A DNA stretch of 64,000 bases from Thermococcus guaymasensis DSM 11113 (GCF_000816105.1 NZ_CP007140.1:1452388-1516387); one strand, 5' to 3'. Shown: positions 49,433-58,539, counted from the first letter of the stretch. The notes: generated by a model not told the origin, from the sequence alone. Numbers and translations: made by a program.

Positions 49433-50170
49433 ATGAACTACCCCGAGCTGGCGCTCATAGCATTCATCCTGAGCATCATCTTTTCAATAGGTGGCGTGGG
49501 TTCAGCGATAGCGATAGTCCCCGTCATGGGCTGGCTCGGCATCCCGCTGATGACGGCAAAGCCCGCCGGTCTGTTCATCAATACACTCTCGATGCTTTCG
49601 GCTACGCTTAAGAATATAAAACACGGAAAGCTCGACCATCGCTTTGGGCTCCCGATTTTAATCGTTGCAACGGCGATGGCCCCTGTCGGGGCTTACGCGG
49701 GCAAGTTCATTCCCAAGGTCTACGTCCTCTGGGTTTTTGTCGCGTTTCTCATCTATTCGGGCACGATGATGATTTTCTTCAGGCCCAGAAGAAGGGGAAG
49801 CGGTGGAAACCACATCGTCGAGGGCTCTCTGATTGGAGGAATAGCGGGCTTCCTCGGCGGTCTTCTCGGCGTCGGCGGGGGCGGAATAATCAGCCCCGCC
49901 CTCATAATGCTCGGCTACGAGCCGAAAAAAGTCGCCGCAACGACCGCGCTGGTCGTGTTCTTCTCATCGCTGAGCGGGTTCCTGACCTACTGGGGAACGG
50001 GAACGCTGGACTGGGAACTGCTCCTCTGGGTTTCGATTCCGGCCATAGCCGGAGGCTGGCTGGGAACGCACCTCATGCACTTCAAGATGAGCTCGGAGCA
50101 GGTAAAAAAGGTGATAGGGGTCATAATGTACCTCATAGCCCTAAAGACGCTCCTCGTGGCTATGGGTTAA
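49433..50170 (+). CDS. TauE/SafE-family sulfite/anion exporter-like membrane protein
   Basis: 245 residues with about seven or eight helices in two repeats. Conserved glycine-rich motifs are IFSIGGVGSAIAIVPVMGWL and GFLGGLLGVGGGGIISPALI, with PKKVAATTALVVFFSSLSG, as in the TauE/SafE (DUF81) family that moves sulfite and organosulfonates. The ATG at 49433 follows GAGGTGAGCC. It is convergent with the ferredoxin gene, overlapping by 11 bases. Its neighbours (Suf, ferredoxin, SurR box) suggest sulfur-compound export. Confidence 0.88.
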   Translation: MNYPELALIAFILSIIFSIGGVGSAIAIVPVMGWLGIPLMTAKPAGLFINTLSMLSATLKNIKHGKLDHRFGLPILIVATAMAPVGAYAGKFIPKVYVLWVFVAFLIYSGTMMIFFRPRRRGSGGNHIVEGSLIGGIAGFLGGLLGVGGGGIISPALIMLGYEPKKVAATTALVVFFSSLSGFLTYWGTGTLDWELLLWVSIPAIAGGWLGTHLMHFKMSSEQVKKVIGVIMYLIALKTLLVAMG

Positions 50171-50576
50171 ACTCGCTCTCGGTTCCCTCCACCTTTTCCT
50201 CCTTTTTCTCCCTCAGTGGCTTCGTTATATCGAAGGCCTTGCTTATTATATTGTTCTCAATGACCAGCCTCTTGATGTACTCCTTCGGCGGGAACTCTAT
50301 CGCGTCGCAGGGGCAGAGCGTTGCACACGTTGAACAGCCGACCATACAGTTGTAGGGCCTCGCAACAACTGGCTTCCCCTTCTCCCTGTCCCAGTCGAAG
50401 ACGCGCCTTCCGCAGGTTATGAAGCAGATTCCACATCCCGCGCATCTGTCGTAGTTTATCCTCGGGTACCACTCTATATCCTTCCTGTCAACGCCCCACC
50501 AGGGGATGACGCTCAGGTCTTTGACGGGCCTTCCAAGGGCATCCTTTCCGATGACGGGGGCTTCTCCACCGGACAT
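50160..50576 (-). CDS. 4Fe-4S ferredoxin-type protein
   Basis: 138 residues with two cluster motifs, CAGCGICFITCGRRV and CMVGCSTCATLCP, in a dicluster ferredoxin arrangement, plus a conserved-looking N-terminus VIGKDALGRPVKDLSVIPWW and a charged C-terminal tail. It is likely an electron carrier or subunit. The ATG at 50576 follows GGAGGTGATAGCA; a longer upstream frame lacks a site. Its TATA-like ATATTTTAAATC and the SurR box lie in the divergent region shared with sufC, so both may respond to sulfur. Confidence 0.88.
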   Translation of the reverse strand: MSGGEAPVIGKDALGRPVKDLSVIPWWGVDRKDIEWYPRINYDRCAGCGICFITCGRRVFDWDREKGKPVVARPYNCMVGCSTCATLCPCDAIEFPPKEYIKRLVIENNIISKAFDITKPLREKKEEKVEGTESEFNP

Positions 50577-50635
50577 TGCTATCACCTCCGGAGAAAAATG
50601 CCAACATTGATTTAAAATATTTTTCATATGTTAAT

Positions 50636-50652
50636 GTTTTCAACCAATGGTT
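50636..50652 (+). promoter_or_regulatory. SurR box between ferredoxin and sufC
   Basis: GTTTTCAACCAATGGTT fits GTT-N3-AAC-N5-GTT, the published extended binding site of SurR, the redox and sulfur regulator of Thermococcales. It sits between the TATA elements of the divergent ferredoxin (50609-50620) and sufC (about 50670-50680) genes. Confidence 0.65.
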
Positions 50653-50711
50653 CTGGACGAATCTGGCCAGAAAATTTTAAGTTGCTTCAAATGAAATCTC
50701 AGCGATGAAAA

Positions 50712-51416
50712 ATGCTCTGCCTGAGGAACGTTGAATACTCTCAAAATGGCAGGAGAATACTCCGCTCGATAAACATGGCCTTCAGGGAGGGTATGAGCTA
50801 CTCGATACTCGGGCCAAACGGCGCGGGGAAATCAACGATAGCCCGTATTTTGATGGGGGAGCTGAAGCCAACCTCGGGCCAGGTTCTCCTCGATGGCGAG
50901 GACGTAACCGGGCTGAGCGTTACGGAGAGGGCAAAGCGGGGAATAAGCATGGCCTGGCAGGAGCCGGCCCGATACGAGGGAATAACCGTGAGGAACTACC
51001 TCACGCTCGGCGGGAAGCTCAAAATTGGCGAGGACGAGATAAGGGAAGTCCTTGAGCTCGTTGGCCTTCCCTACGAGCGCTACGCCCATCGTTTTGTGGA
51101 CAAAAGTCTGAGCGGTGGCGAGAGGAAGAGGGTGGAGCTTGCGTCGCTCCTCCTACTGAAACCGAGGTACGCCATCCTCGATGAACCCGACTCGGGCCTC
51201 GACATAACGGCGGGCAAGCTGATAGAGGTTATCCTCGACAGCTTCCGGAAGTGCGGTACCACCGTGATACTCATAACTCACCACGAGGGGATTGCGCTCA
51301 AGACGGACTTCGCCTATTTCGTCTGTAGTGGAAGAATCGTCAGAAAGGGTTTCTCGCGGGAGGTTGTCGACTACTACCGGAAAACCTGCAGGAGATGCTC
51401 CTTTGCGGAGGGCTGA
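50712..51416 (+). CDS. sufC: SufC-like Fe-S cluster assembly ATPase
   Basis: 234 residues. ABC ATPase with Walker A LGPNGAGKSTIARIL, Q-loop ISMAWQEPARYEG, signature LSGGERKRVELASLL and Walker B YAILDEPDSGLDI, ending with a THHEG histidine loop. The DSGLD and the short length are typical of SufC rather than transporters. It couples ATP hydrolysis to cluster assembly on SufB/D, the next gene. A C-terminal CRRCSF pair is unusual. No ribosome-binding site precedes the ATG, and the TATA element predicts a near-leaderless mRNA. Confidence 0.9.
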   Translation: MLCLRNVEYSQNGRRILRSINMAFREGMSYSILGPNGAGKSTIARILMGELKPTSGQVLLDGEDVTGLSVTERAKRGISMAWQEPARYEGITVRNYLTLGGKLKIGEDEIREVLELVGLPYERYAHRFVDKSLSGGERKRVELASLLLLKPRYAILDEPDSGLDITAGKLIEVILDSFRKCGTTVILITHHEGIALKTDFAYFVCSGRIVRKGFSREVVDYYRKTCRRCSFAEG

Positions 51417-51418
51417 GG

Positions 51419-52372
51419 ATGGCGATAAAGGTTGATCTCACGAGGGAATACGAGGCGCTGGTTGAGGCCTACCAGCGGGAGGGCCTTGATACATCCCTCT
51501 TCGGGGACAGGATAGCGGCGATAATAATCAGCGGTGATAGGATTATCGGCCTCAACAACGTTCCCGGGGTTGAGATAAGGGGCGAGGAGATTGAGAATGG
51601 CGTTAGGGCTGAAGTTAAAATCGCGGACAACGTTGAGCTCCCCTTCCCAATACACCTCTGCACCGGCTACCTGAAGAGCGAAGGCTACCAGAAGGTCATC
51701 TTTGACATAGACGTTGGCAAAAACTCGAAGGTCAGGTTCACATCCCACTGCATCTTTCCCTACGCTAGGGACTTCACCCACGAGGCAATAACGAGAATAA
51801 AAATCGGGGAAGGTTCAAGCGTGCTCTACGACGACGAGCACGTCCACGGCGAGGGCGTGAGGATGATTGGCAGGACCGAAGTGAGTGTTGGCAAAAACGC
51901 CCGCTACACCGGGAAATTCTCCCTAACCAAGCACAGGTCGAAGGAGCTGAAGCTTGAGATGATCGCGAGGCTCGATGAGAGGGCCGTTCTTGAGCTTGAG
52001 TCGAAGGTCAAGGCCGTTAAAGATGATTGTGTTGAGATGAAGGAAGTCGCCTATCTGGAGGGGGCCCGCTCAAGGGCGAACCTGAGGAGCACGGCCATAG
52101 CCTTCGACAGGGCGGAGGTCAATGTCATAAACGAGGCCTACGGTTTTGGTGACTACGCGAAGGGACACGTCGAGTGCCACGAAATCGTTAAGGGCGACGC
52201 CGACGTCCAGACAATTCCCCTGCTGAGGGTGAAGAACGATAAGGCCGAGCTCACTCATGAGGCCTCGATAGGCAGGATAAACGAGGCCCAGCTCATCCAG
52301 CTCATGGCCAAGGGCCTGACCGAGGACGAGGCGGCGGAGCTCATAATAAAGGGCCTCCTCGGAGAATGGTGA
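51419..52372 (+). CDS. sufB: SufB/SufD-family Fe-S scaffold protein
   Basis: 317 residues. The beta-helix core of SufBD is visible: FTSHCIFPYARDFTHEAITR, SSVLYDDEHVHGEGVRMIGR, YLEGARSRANLRSTAIAFDR, and HVECHEIVKGDADVQTIPLL, then the typical TEDEAAELIIKGLLGEW end. Archaea often have a single SufB serving both roles. ATG at 51419, three bases after the sufC stop, with GAGGGCTGAGG upstream. Whether it acts as SufB or SufD cannot be settled by eye. Confidence 0.9.
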   Translation: MAIKVDLTREYEALVEAYQREGLDTSLFGDRIAAIIISGDRIIGLNNVPGVEIRGEEIENGVRAEVKIADNVELPFPIHLCTGYLKSEGYQKVIFDIDVGKNSKVRFTSHCIFPYARDFTHEAITRIKIGEGSSVLYDDEHVHGEGVRMIGRTEVSVGKNARYTGKFSLTKHRSKELKLEMIARLDERAVLELESKVKAVKDDCVEMKEVAYLEGARSRANLRSTAIAFDRAEVNVINEAYGFGDYAKGHVECHEIVKGDADVQTIPLLRVKNDKAELTHEASIGRINEAQLIQLMAKGLTEDEAAELIIKGLLGEW

Positions 52373-52383
52373 TAAAGAAAAAA

Positions 52384-53388
52384 TCACCCAAGCAACACGT
52401 GCTTCGCTGTTTTCAAACCCGTTACCAGCCATATGGTAAGGAGAAGCCAGTAGAGGGCGAAGCCGAAGCCGTCTATTACCCCTATCCCGAAGGCCGTGCC
52501 AACGTTGTGCGTTGCCCCCACGTAGGCCCCGAGGGGGAAGATGAAGGCCCACCAGGCGAGGCTGTAGGGCAGGTTGAGCTTCCTGATGTAGTAGATGGTC
52601 ATTATGATGGCCATCGCCAGCCACCAGACACCGAAGCCCCAGAGGATTAGACCGAAGGCAAAGAACGGTTCCTTGACAGTCAGGAAGTCGCTGGCCTTAA
52701 CGAGCGCGTAGAGCGTTGAAGTTCCCGCTCCAATGGGACCGAGGTTTATCCACACCGCCGGGGCCATACCGCAGGGCATCGGCTCGTGCCTTATGAAGCG
52801 ATAAAAGACTATCGCGAAGAGGCCGAGGTAGAGGAAGAAGCCCGCGCCCCAGGCGAAGTAGTTAACCGCGTAGGCGATCTCCCTGGCGGTTCCGGAGAAG
52901 CTCGATATCAGAGGAGCACCGCTCATTGGAATCACGATTAAGCCGACCGGGGGAATGAACCAGGCAGGGGTGACGGACTTGAGGTCTATCTCCTTCTCCA
53001 CGAACATCAGGTAGGGGATGAGCAGGGCGAAGAATATCGTTAGGACTGTCCCCGGAATCCAGAACGCCTTCGCTATTGCAGTCTTCTTGAGTATAGCAAG
53101 ATAATCAGCAGAGAGGACGAGCATGGCCACCGCTATCGTCCCGTAGAAGTGGCTCACCATCGGATGCTTGAGGTCTTTCAGGGCGTTTTCCGTGTACTTC
53201 ACCCACCTGAGGAGCCAGGGGATTAGGAGGACGAAGAAGAGGAGCGTGTTGAAGTAGACGAGGAACTCCGCCAGTCCACCCAAGGCCGAAATCCTCGATG
53301 AGTACGCTTTGCTGGCCAGGGCCAAGGCTCCCGTTCCCATGACGCTCGCGAACCAGCTCGGTGCGAAGTCCTTTATGCTCACATTCAT
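52384..53388 (-). CDS. TDT-family (TehA/SLAC1-like) membrane transporter
   Basis: 334 residues with ten membrane helices. The start FAPSWFASVMGTGALALASK fits the TehA/SLAC1/Mae1 family, which moves anions such as sulfite, dicarboxylates or tellurite. The segments FFLYLGLFAIVFYRFIRHEP and INLGPIGAGTSTLYALVKAS are typical. TCGGTGAAGCAA precedes the ATG at 53388; a longer frame to 53478 runs over the promoter. A SurR box lies just upstream of its TATA element (ATTTAAAT near 53421), so sulfur-responsive expression is likely. Confidence 0.88.
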   Translation of the reverse strand: MNVSIKDFAPSWFASVMGTGALALASKAYSSRISALGGLAEFLVYFNTLLFFVLLIPWLLRWVKYTENALKDLKHPMVSHFYGTIAVAMLVLSADYLAILKKTAIAKAFWIPGTVLTIFFALLIPYLMFVEKEIDLKSVTPAWFIPPVGLIVIPMSGAPLISSFSGTAREIAYAVNYFAWGAGFFLYLGLFAIVFYRFIRHEPMPCGMAPAVWINLGPIGAGTSTLYALVKASDFLTVKEPFFAFGLILWGFGVWWLAMAIIMTIYYIRKLNLPYSLAWWAFIFPLGAYVGATHNVGTAFGIGVIDGFGFALYWLLLTIWLVTGLKTAKHVLLG

Positions 53389-53436
53389 TTGCTTCACCGA
53401 GGGGAAAATCATATGAAAAAATTTAAATGTTTCCTG

Positions 53437-53453
53437 AACCCATCGTTGAAAAC
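53437..53453 (-). promoter_or_regulatory. SurR box upstream of the TDT transporter
   Basis: On the minus strand GTTTTCAACGATGGGTT fits GTT-N3-AAC-N5-GTT exactly and shares GTTTTCAAC with the box at 50636. It lies about 8 bases upstream of the TATA element, a position from which SurR usually activates. Confidence 0.65.
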
Positions 53454-53456
53454 CCC

Positions 53457-53852
53457 TCAATGCCCGTGCTTCTCCCATCCCTCTCTTTCCTTTTCGCGCT
53501 CTATCTTCTCCTTCCAGTAGGGGTCAACTTCAAGAACCTGGTGGATGAACGCCTCGACGACGTCCCTGATTCTCCCGTAGGCTCCAGTAACGACCTCTAT
53601 GCCGAGCTCGTTGAAGAATGAAATCGCCCTCTGACCCATTCCGTAGGCGAGGACGACCTCTCCGCCGTGCTCCTTGACGAACCTCGGAAGGTCGCCGGGC
53701 CCGTGCTCCTCGAAGGGCACTTCGACGACTTCAGCGCCTTTAATCTCGTTGTCCTCCACATCAACAAACACGAAGTACTTCGCCCTTCCAAAGTGTCCGC
53801 TAACTTCGCTTTCTAAGCCTCTGTCATCCACGGCTGGAACCGCTATTCTCAT
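53457..53852 (-). CDS. NifX/NifB-type iron-molybdenum cofactor binding-like protein
   Basis: 131 residues of the dinitrogenase iron-molybdenum-cofactor family: MRIAVPAVDDRGLESEVSGH, FGRAKYFVFVDVEDNEIKGA, and VVLAYGMGQRAISFFNELGI, a ribonuclease-H-like fold. In organisms without nitrogenase such proteins are thought to bind metal or Fe-S species. The C-terminal Glu/Lys/His tail could bind metal. ATG at 53852 follows GGGTGATGTGGT. It lies upstream of the TDT gene on the same strand. Confidence 0.88.
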   Translation of the reverse strand: MRIAVPAVDDRGLESEVSGHFGRAKYFVFVDVEDNEIKGAEVVEVPFEEHGPGDLPRFVKEHGGEVVLAYGMGQRAISFFNELGIEVVTGAYGRIRDVVEAFIHQVLEVDPYWKEKIEREKEREGWEKHGH

Positions 53853-53977
53853 ACCACATCACCCACTTAATTGAAAATTTCTTCTCATATAAGCTTTGTG
53901 CATAAGCACAAAAGCCGATATGGATTGGGCTTGGCAACCTTTTTAGGGAACGGCGCTTACACAACTTGGGGTGTTGT

Positions 53978-54508
53978 ATGGAGACTGTAAAGGTCAAAAA
54001 CCCACTCTCGCTTAAGGAAGAGTTGCTCGCATTCGTCTTCAGGGCCTATCAGGACACGGGTGGTGCTTACCCAGCACTTGAGTGGGTGGAGAACAAGCCA
54101 TCACCGGACGACTTTGAGAGCTTCAGGAAAGTTTACGAGCCCTTCCTTGAGTTCAGGCTGAGGGACGAGTTCGATGAGCTCTACGTCCTCAGGGACAAAA
54201 ACGGGAGAATAATCGGCACCGTGGCTCTTGTTTACAACTTTGAAGGCAAGGAAGCGTGGTGGGTTCCAGAAGAGATTAAAAACGAAAAAACCGGTCTCAT
54301 CGAGTTCTTCATGGTTGATCCGGCCTATAAAGGCAAGGGCTACGGCTCAAAGCTCCTGGAGTTCGCGGTTAACCGCCTCAAAGAGCTCGGAAAGGAGCCC
54401 TGCGTTGTAACCTTTCCCCAGCTTGATGCGTACTCCTACTACCTCAGGAAGGGCTTTGAGAAAGTAATGAACTACAAGGAGTTCGTGGTGCTGAAGAAAA
54501 GGGAGTGA
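53978..54508 (+). CDS. GNAT-family N-acetyltransferase
   Basis: 176 residues. The acetyl-CoA loop is seen in IEFFMVDPAYKGKGYGSKLL (R/Q-x-x-G-x-G/A motif as KGKGYG) followed by AVNRLKELGKEPCVVTFPQL and YYLRKGFEKV, the usual last strands. The N-terminal half carries an inserted acidic stretch. The substrate is unknown. ATG at 53978 with GGGGTG upstream; an upstream frame of four codons is open but lacks a better start. Confidence 0.88.
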   Translation: METVKVKNPLSLKEELLAFVFRAYQDTGGAYPALEWVENKPSPDDFESFRKVYEPFLEFRLRDEFDELYVLRDKNGRIIGTVALVYNFEGKEAWWVPEEIKNEKTGLIEFFMVDPAYKGKGYGSKLLEFAVNRLKELGKEPCVVTFPQLDAYSYYLRKGFEKVMNYKEFVVLKKRE

Positions 54509-54800
54509 AGGATGCTGCTTGGGGAAACTACAGCTTAAACAAAATAGAATTGCGGAAATTTGGGCTTCAACCCCTCAGCGGCACTTCCCCTTCGGGCCCA
54601 GCTTCTTAGAAGCTTTCCAGAGGGGTCCCTATGGGTTTTCTGACGCCATACCAAGAATGCTAAGTACGAACATACCACGCTAAACCTCAAACTGGAAGAC
54701 ACTGCACAATAAGGGTGAAACAGGTTAACCTTATCCGAAACCCTTTTAAATGTCCAAACCTGTGCCACATAAACTATATAGACTATAGAGAGGTGAGGGG
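54509..54800. other. Gene-free region with palindrome, possible relic
   Basis: No convincing gene. It contains the perfect palindrome AGCTTCTTAGAAGCT (54600-54614) and a stretch that on the minus strand reads AEGLKPKFPQFYFV, reminiscent of the tail region of Thermococcales insertion elements, but with no transposase. The end holds the promoter region of the phosphate transporter (GTGCCACATAAACTATATAG at about 54762-54781). Confidence 0.3.
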
Positions 54801-55718
54801 ATGCTTGAGGTCATCGCGACAGCGTTCTTCATGGCATGGGCGATTGGGGCAAACGACAGCGCAAAGGCGGTAGGAACGGCAGTCGGCTCGGGGATAATCG
54901 GCTTTAAAAGGGCAGTCCTGGTGATCTGGATTTTCGTTACGATGGGGGCCGTGCTGGGAGGTTTCGGCGTCTCAAATACTGTGGCCGGGTTAGCATACGG
55001 TATGGACTGGCCCGAGATCGCGCTGGTTCTCTTCAGCGCAGCCTCCGCGGTAACCCTGGCAAGCCTCTGGGGCAATCCCATATCAACGACCCAGGCCATA
55101 ATAGGGGCACTCGTTGGGGCTTCCCTGGCTCTCGGTCTTCCAGTTAACTGGGGGGTAGTCACTAAAATAGTTCTGACATGGGTTATCTCACCCGCTCTGG
55201 CCGGGTTGTTTTCAATCGGTATATACCGCATTTATAAGAGGGTTCTCAACAGGATAAAGCACTTGAAAACCCTGGAGCTGACCCAGAAGTGGTTGGCCTT
55301 TGTGGCCGCGGCCTACGCTTCCTTCAACCTCGGAATGAACGAGCTTGCCAACGTTGTTGGTCTGGCAGGCGGGGGGCCTCTAACGAGGGTTTTTCTGGCG
55401 CTTTCCCTTGGACTGGGGGCGCTGACCTTCAGCTACGAGGTCATGATGACGGTCGGCAGGGATCTTGCCCCGCTGGGCCCGACCTCAGGTTTTTCGGCCC
55501 AGATGGGCGCATCACTGGCGGTTACTCTGGCAAACCTCTTTGGAATACCAGTGAGCTCGGGCCAGGCCATTGTTGGGGCCATCTCCGGGGTGAGCGTTTA
55601 CAAGGGGGAGCCGGTTAACAAAAAGGCCCTCAGAGGAATTTTGAGGGGATGGGTCACCGCCCCACTTGGGGCAGGTCTTCTGGCTTTTGTGCTGGTGGGG
55701 CTCTTTTCAGGTCTTTGA
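54801..55718 (+). CDS. PiT-family inorganic phosphate transporter
   Basis: 305 residues with about nine helices and the two inverted PiT repeats: AWAIGANDSAKAVGTAVGSG, GNPISTTQAIIGALVGASLA, then NLGMNELANVVGLAGGGPLT and GIPVSSGQAIVGAISGVSVY. It imports phosphate coupled to H+ or Na+. GAGGTGAGGGG precedes the ATG. It has its own promoter and is followed by the archaeosine TGT gene 43 bases later. Confidence 0.93.
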   Translation: MLEVIATAFFMAWAIGANDSAKAVGTAVGSGIIGFKRAVLVIWIFVTMGAVLGGFGVSNTVAGLAYGMDWPEIALVLFSAASAVTLASLWGNPISTTQAIIGALVGASLALGLPVNWGVVTKIVLTWVISPALAGLFSIGIYRIYKRVLNRIKHLKTLELTQKWLAFVAAAYASFNLGMNELANVVGLAGGGPLTRVFLALSLGLGALTFSYEVMMTVGRDLAPLGPTSGFSAQMGASLAVTLANLFGIPVSSGQAIVGAISGVSVYKGEPVNKKALRGILRGWVTAPLGAGLLAFVLVGLFSGL

Positions 55719-55761
55719 AGCTTTTTAAATGAGGGAAACCAACTCTTTCGGAGGTGAGGAA

Positions 55762-57507
55762 ATGGCTGACTTCAAGTTTGAGATCAAGGCGAGGGACGCC
55801 GCCGGAAGGATAGGAAAGCTGACCGTTAACGGAAAGACGATAGAGACGCCGGCGATAATGCCGGTTATCAACCCCAAACAGCTCATCGTGACGCCGAAGG
55901 AGCTCAAGGAGATGGGCTTTGGGATGATAATCACCAACTCCTACATCATCTACAAGACGCCGGAACTCAGGGAGAAGGCCCTTGAGCTCGGAATCCACAG
56001 GCTCCTCGACTACGACGGCATCATAGAGGTCGATTCTGGCTCCTTCCAGCTCATGCGCTACGGAGAGGTTGAAGTCACGAACCGCGAGATAATTGAGTTC
56101 CAGGAGAAGATCGGCGTTGACATAGGTACCTTCCTCGACATCCCCACTCCTCCAGATGCGCCGAGGGAGAAGGCCGAGGAAGACCTTAGGATAACGCTGG
56201 AGAGGGCAAGGGAGGCGGAGGCTGTCAAGAACATTGCCATGAACGCGGCAGTGCAAGGCTCAACTTATCCAGACCTGAGAACCCACGCCGCGAGGGAGCT
56301 CAGCAAAATGAACTTTGAGATACACCCAATCGGTGCAGTTGTCCCCCTCATGGAGAGCTACCGCTACCGCGATTTGGTGGACGTCGTAATAGCCTCGAAA
56401 CTCGGCCTGAGGCCGGACAGGCCCGTCCACCTCTTCGGCGCCGGGCACCCGATGATTTTTGCCCTCGCCGTGGCCATGGGGATAGACCTCTTCGATTCGG
56501 CCAGCTATGCCCTCTACGCCAAGGACGACCGCTACCTAACGCCTGAAGGAACTAAGAGACTTGAAGAGCTTGAGTACTTCCCCTGCTCCTGCCCCGTCTG
56601 TTCCCGTTACACTCCCCAGGAGCTCCGTGAGATGCCGAAGGAAGAGAGGACGAGGCTTTTGGCCCTTCACAACCTCTGGGTGATACGCGAGGAGCTAAAC
56701 AGGGTCAAGCAGGCGATAAAGGAAGGTGAACTCTGGCGCCTCGTTGACGAGAGGGCAAGGAGTCACCCGAAGCTCTATGCGGCCTACAAGAGACTGCTGG
56801 AGTACAGGGACTACCTTGAGAAGAACGAGCCTGTAACAAAGGCATCAGCATTTTTCAAGGTGAGCGAGGAAGCCATGCGCTGGCCCATCGTTTACCGCGC
56901 CAAGGAGAGGGCCGAGCGCGTCGCCCAGAAGTTCCCCGAGAAAGTGAAGCACCCGATATTCGGTGAGGTTCCGAAGTACCTGCGCCTGAGCTACCCCTTC
57001 GCCCAGAGCGAGGGCGAGGAGGACTTCGCGATAGAGAAGCCGAGGAAAGGAGAAGCGAGGAAGTACGTGATGGCCGTCGCGGAGTACCAGTTCGGCGAAG
57101 GGGCCGGCGAAGCCTTCAAGGATGCGTTCGTGGAGCTCTCGCGGAAGACTGGCATGCCGAGGCAGGTAAAGGCCAAGGGCAAGCACCTCGCGACCTTCAG
57201 GGCCGAGGACGGCCTGCTAACGCTTGGCATCGAAGGGGCAAAGAGGCTTCACGCGCTCCTGCCGTTCCCGAGGATGCGCGTCGTGGTCAACGAAGATGCC
57301 GAACCCTTCGCGAGGCGCGGAAAGAACGTCTTCGCCAAGTTCGTGGTCGATGCCGACCCCTCAATCAGGCCCTACGACGAGGTTCTCGTGGTGAACGAAA
57401 GAGACGAGCTCCTCGCAACCGGGCAAACTCTCCTGAACGGCGAGGAGCTGAAGGTCTTTCAGAGTGGCTTGGCCGTGAAGGTCAGGAGGGGAATAGAGAA
57501 GGGTTAA
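55762..57507 (+). CDS. tgtA: Archaeosine tRNA-guanine transglycosylase
   Basis: 581 residues. Inserts preQ0 at G15 of tRNA, the first step of archaeosine synthesis. Catalytic Asp lies in GIIEVDSGSFQLMRYG and the second in DIGTFLDIPTPPD; zinc ligands are in FPCSCPVCSRYTP with a later His (ALHNLWVI). After the C2 and C3 domains a PUA domain closes the protein (VVDADPSIRPYDEVLVVNER). ATG at 55762 follows GGAGGTGAGG; an 11-codon upstream extension overlaps that site. It overlaps the AIR-synthase-like gene by four bases at its 3' end. Confidence 0.95.
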   Translation: MADFKFEIKARDAAGRIGKLTVNGKTIETPAIMPVINPKQLIVTPKELKEMGFGMIITNSYIIYKTPELREKALELGIHRLLDYDGIIEVDSGSFQLMRYGEVEVTNREIIEFQEKIGVDIGTFLDIPTPPDAPREKAEEDLRITLERAREAEAVKNIAMNAAVQGSTYPDLRTHAARELSKMNFEIHPIGAVVPLMESYRYRDLVDVVIASKLGLRPDRPVHLFGAGHPMIFALAVAMGIDLFDSASYALYAKDDRYLTPEGTKRLEELEYFPCSCPVCSRYTPQELREMPKEERTRLLALHNLWVIREELNRVKQAIKEGELWRLVDERARSHPKLYAAYKRLLEYRDYLEKNEPVTKASAFFKVSEEAMRWPIVYRAKERAERVAQKFPEKVKHPIFGEVPKYLRLSYPFAQSEGEEDFAIEKPRKGEARKYVMAVAEYQFGEGAGEAFKDAFVELSRKTGMPRQVKAKGKHLATFRAEDGLLTLGIEGAKRLHALLPFPRMRVVVNEDAEPFARRGKNVFAKFVVDADPSIRPYDEVLVVNERDELLATGQTLLNGEELKVFQSGLAVKVRRGIEKG

Positions 57508-58490
57508 ACGACCTTCCAGAGCTCGTCGCTGACCGGTCTGGGGAGCGGCACTTCGTCCCCTCCCCTTATCATAACCCTCTTTTTCTCTCCCAGGAACTCA
57601 CCGATGATGGCCGCGTTTATGCCCCTGGCCAGGAGTCTCTCGACGACGAACCTCGCGTTGTCGCGGGGAACTGCTGCTAGGAGTGAACCTGAGCTTATCA
57701 GGGCGAGGGGATTGAGGCCATAGAAGTTGCATATCCGTTCGGTTTCCTCCCTGATGGGTATCTTGTCGGCGAAGACCCTGAGTCCGAGCTTTGAGGCGTC
57801 TGCCATCTCGTGAAGGCCGTTCAGTATTCCCCCTTCCGTTGGGTCGTGCATAGCGTTTGCGAAGTCCCTCAGGAGCATTGCTTCAGGAACAATGCTCAGG
57901 TACTCGATCAGGCTCTTGGCCCTTTCAACGAGGGACTCACCGAAGACTCCCCTGAGTTCCTCCTCCCTCTCGCTCGCTATTATTGCCGTTCCTTCGAGAC
58001 CGGCCCATTTCGTCAGAATGATAGCGTCACCTGGTCTGGCTCCGTTCGGCAGGACTAGCCTATCCCTCTCCACCTCGCCGAGCATCGTCCCGATGACTAT
58101 TGGCCTGTCCAGGCCGGGAGTAACTTCGGTGTGTCCGCCAACGATCAACACGCCGAGCCTTCTCGCGGTTTCAGACATCTCTTTCATTATCTCCGAGAGC
58201 AGGCTCTCCTCAGCATTTTCGGGCAGGAGAACCGTCACGAGGAACCATCGGGGCTTGGCCCCGAAAGTTGCAACGTCGTTGGCGTTAACGTGAACCGAGT
58301 AAAAACCGATCCTCTTCTCGGCTCCGGTTATCGGGTCGGTGGAGGCAACGAGTACGGTTTCACCGAAGTCTATGGCCGCGGCATCGATGCCCTGTCCCGG
58401 TCCGATTATGAGCCTTCCTTTTCCCCCGCCAACGAACCTGAACACGAGCTCCTCCAGCTTTTCGGGAGGTAACTTGCCCGGTGGGAGCAT
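57504..58490 (-). CDS. AIR-synthase-related protein (HypE/PurM-like)
   Basis: 328 residues. PurM superfamily: the N-terminal half has VASTDPITGAEKRIGFYSVH and VNANDVATFGAKPRWFLVTV (a DxD/N-D metal-nucleotide motif), then VGGHTEVTPGLDRPIVIGTM, and the C-terminal half has MHDPTEGGILNGLHEMADAS and LISSGSLLAAVP, typical of HypE and related ATP-binding enzymes. It lacks the C-terminal PRI(C) tail of HypE, so it is probably not the hydrogenase maturation protein itself. Substrate unknown. Convergent with tgtA. Confidence 0.88.
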   Translation of the reverse strand: MLPPGKLPPEKLEELVFRFVGGGKGRLIIGPGQGIDAAAIDFGETVLVASTDPITGAEKRIGFYSVHVNANDVATFGAKPRWFLVTVLLPENAEESLLSEIMKEMSETARRLGVLIVGGHTEVTPGLDRPIVIGTMLGEVERDRLVLPNGARPGDAIILTKWAGLEGTAIIASEREEELRGVFGESLVERAKSLIEYLSIVPEAMLLRDFANAMHDPTEGGILNGLHEMADASKLGLRVFADKIPIREETERICNFYGLNPLALISSGSLLAAVPRDNARFVVERLLARGINAAIIGEFLGEKKRVMIRGGDEVPLPRPVSDELWKVV

Positions 58491-58539
58491 GGCATCACCG
58501 GAAGAATTTGGGGAAGGAAAAGAAAAGCCTTTAGGTTCT

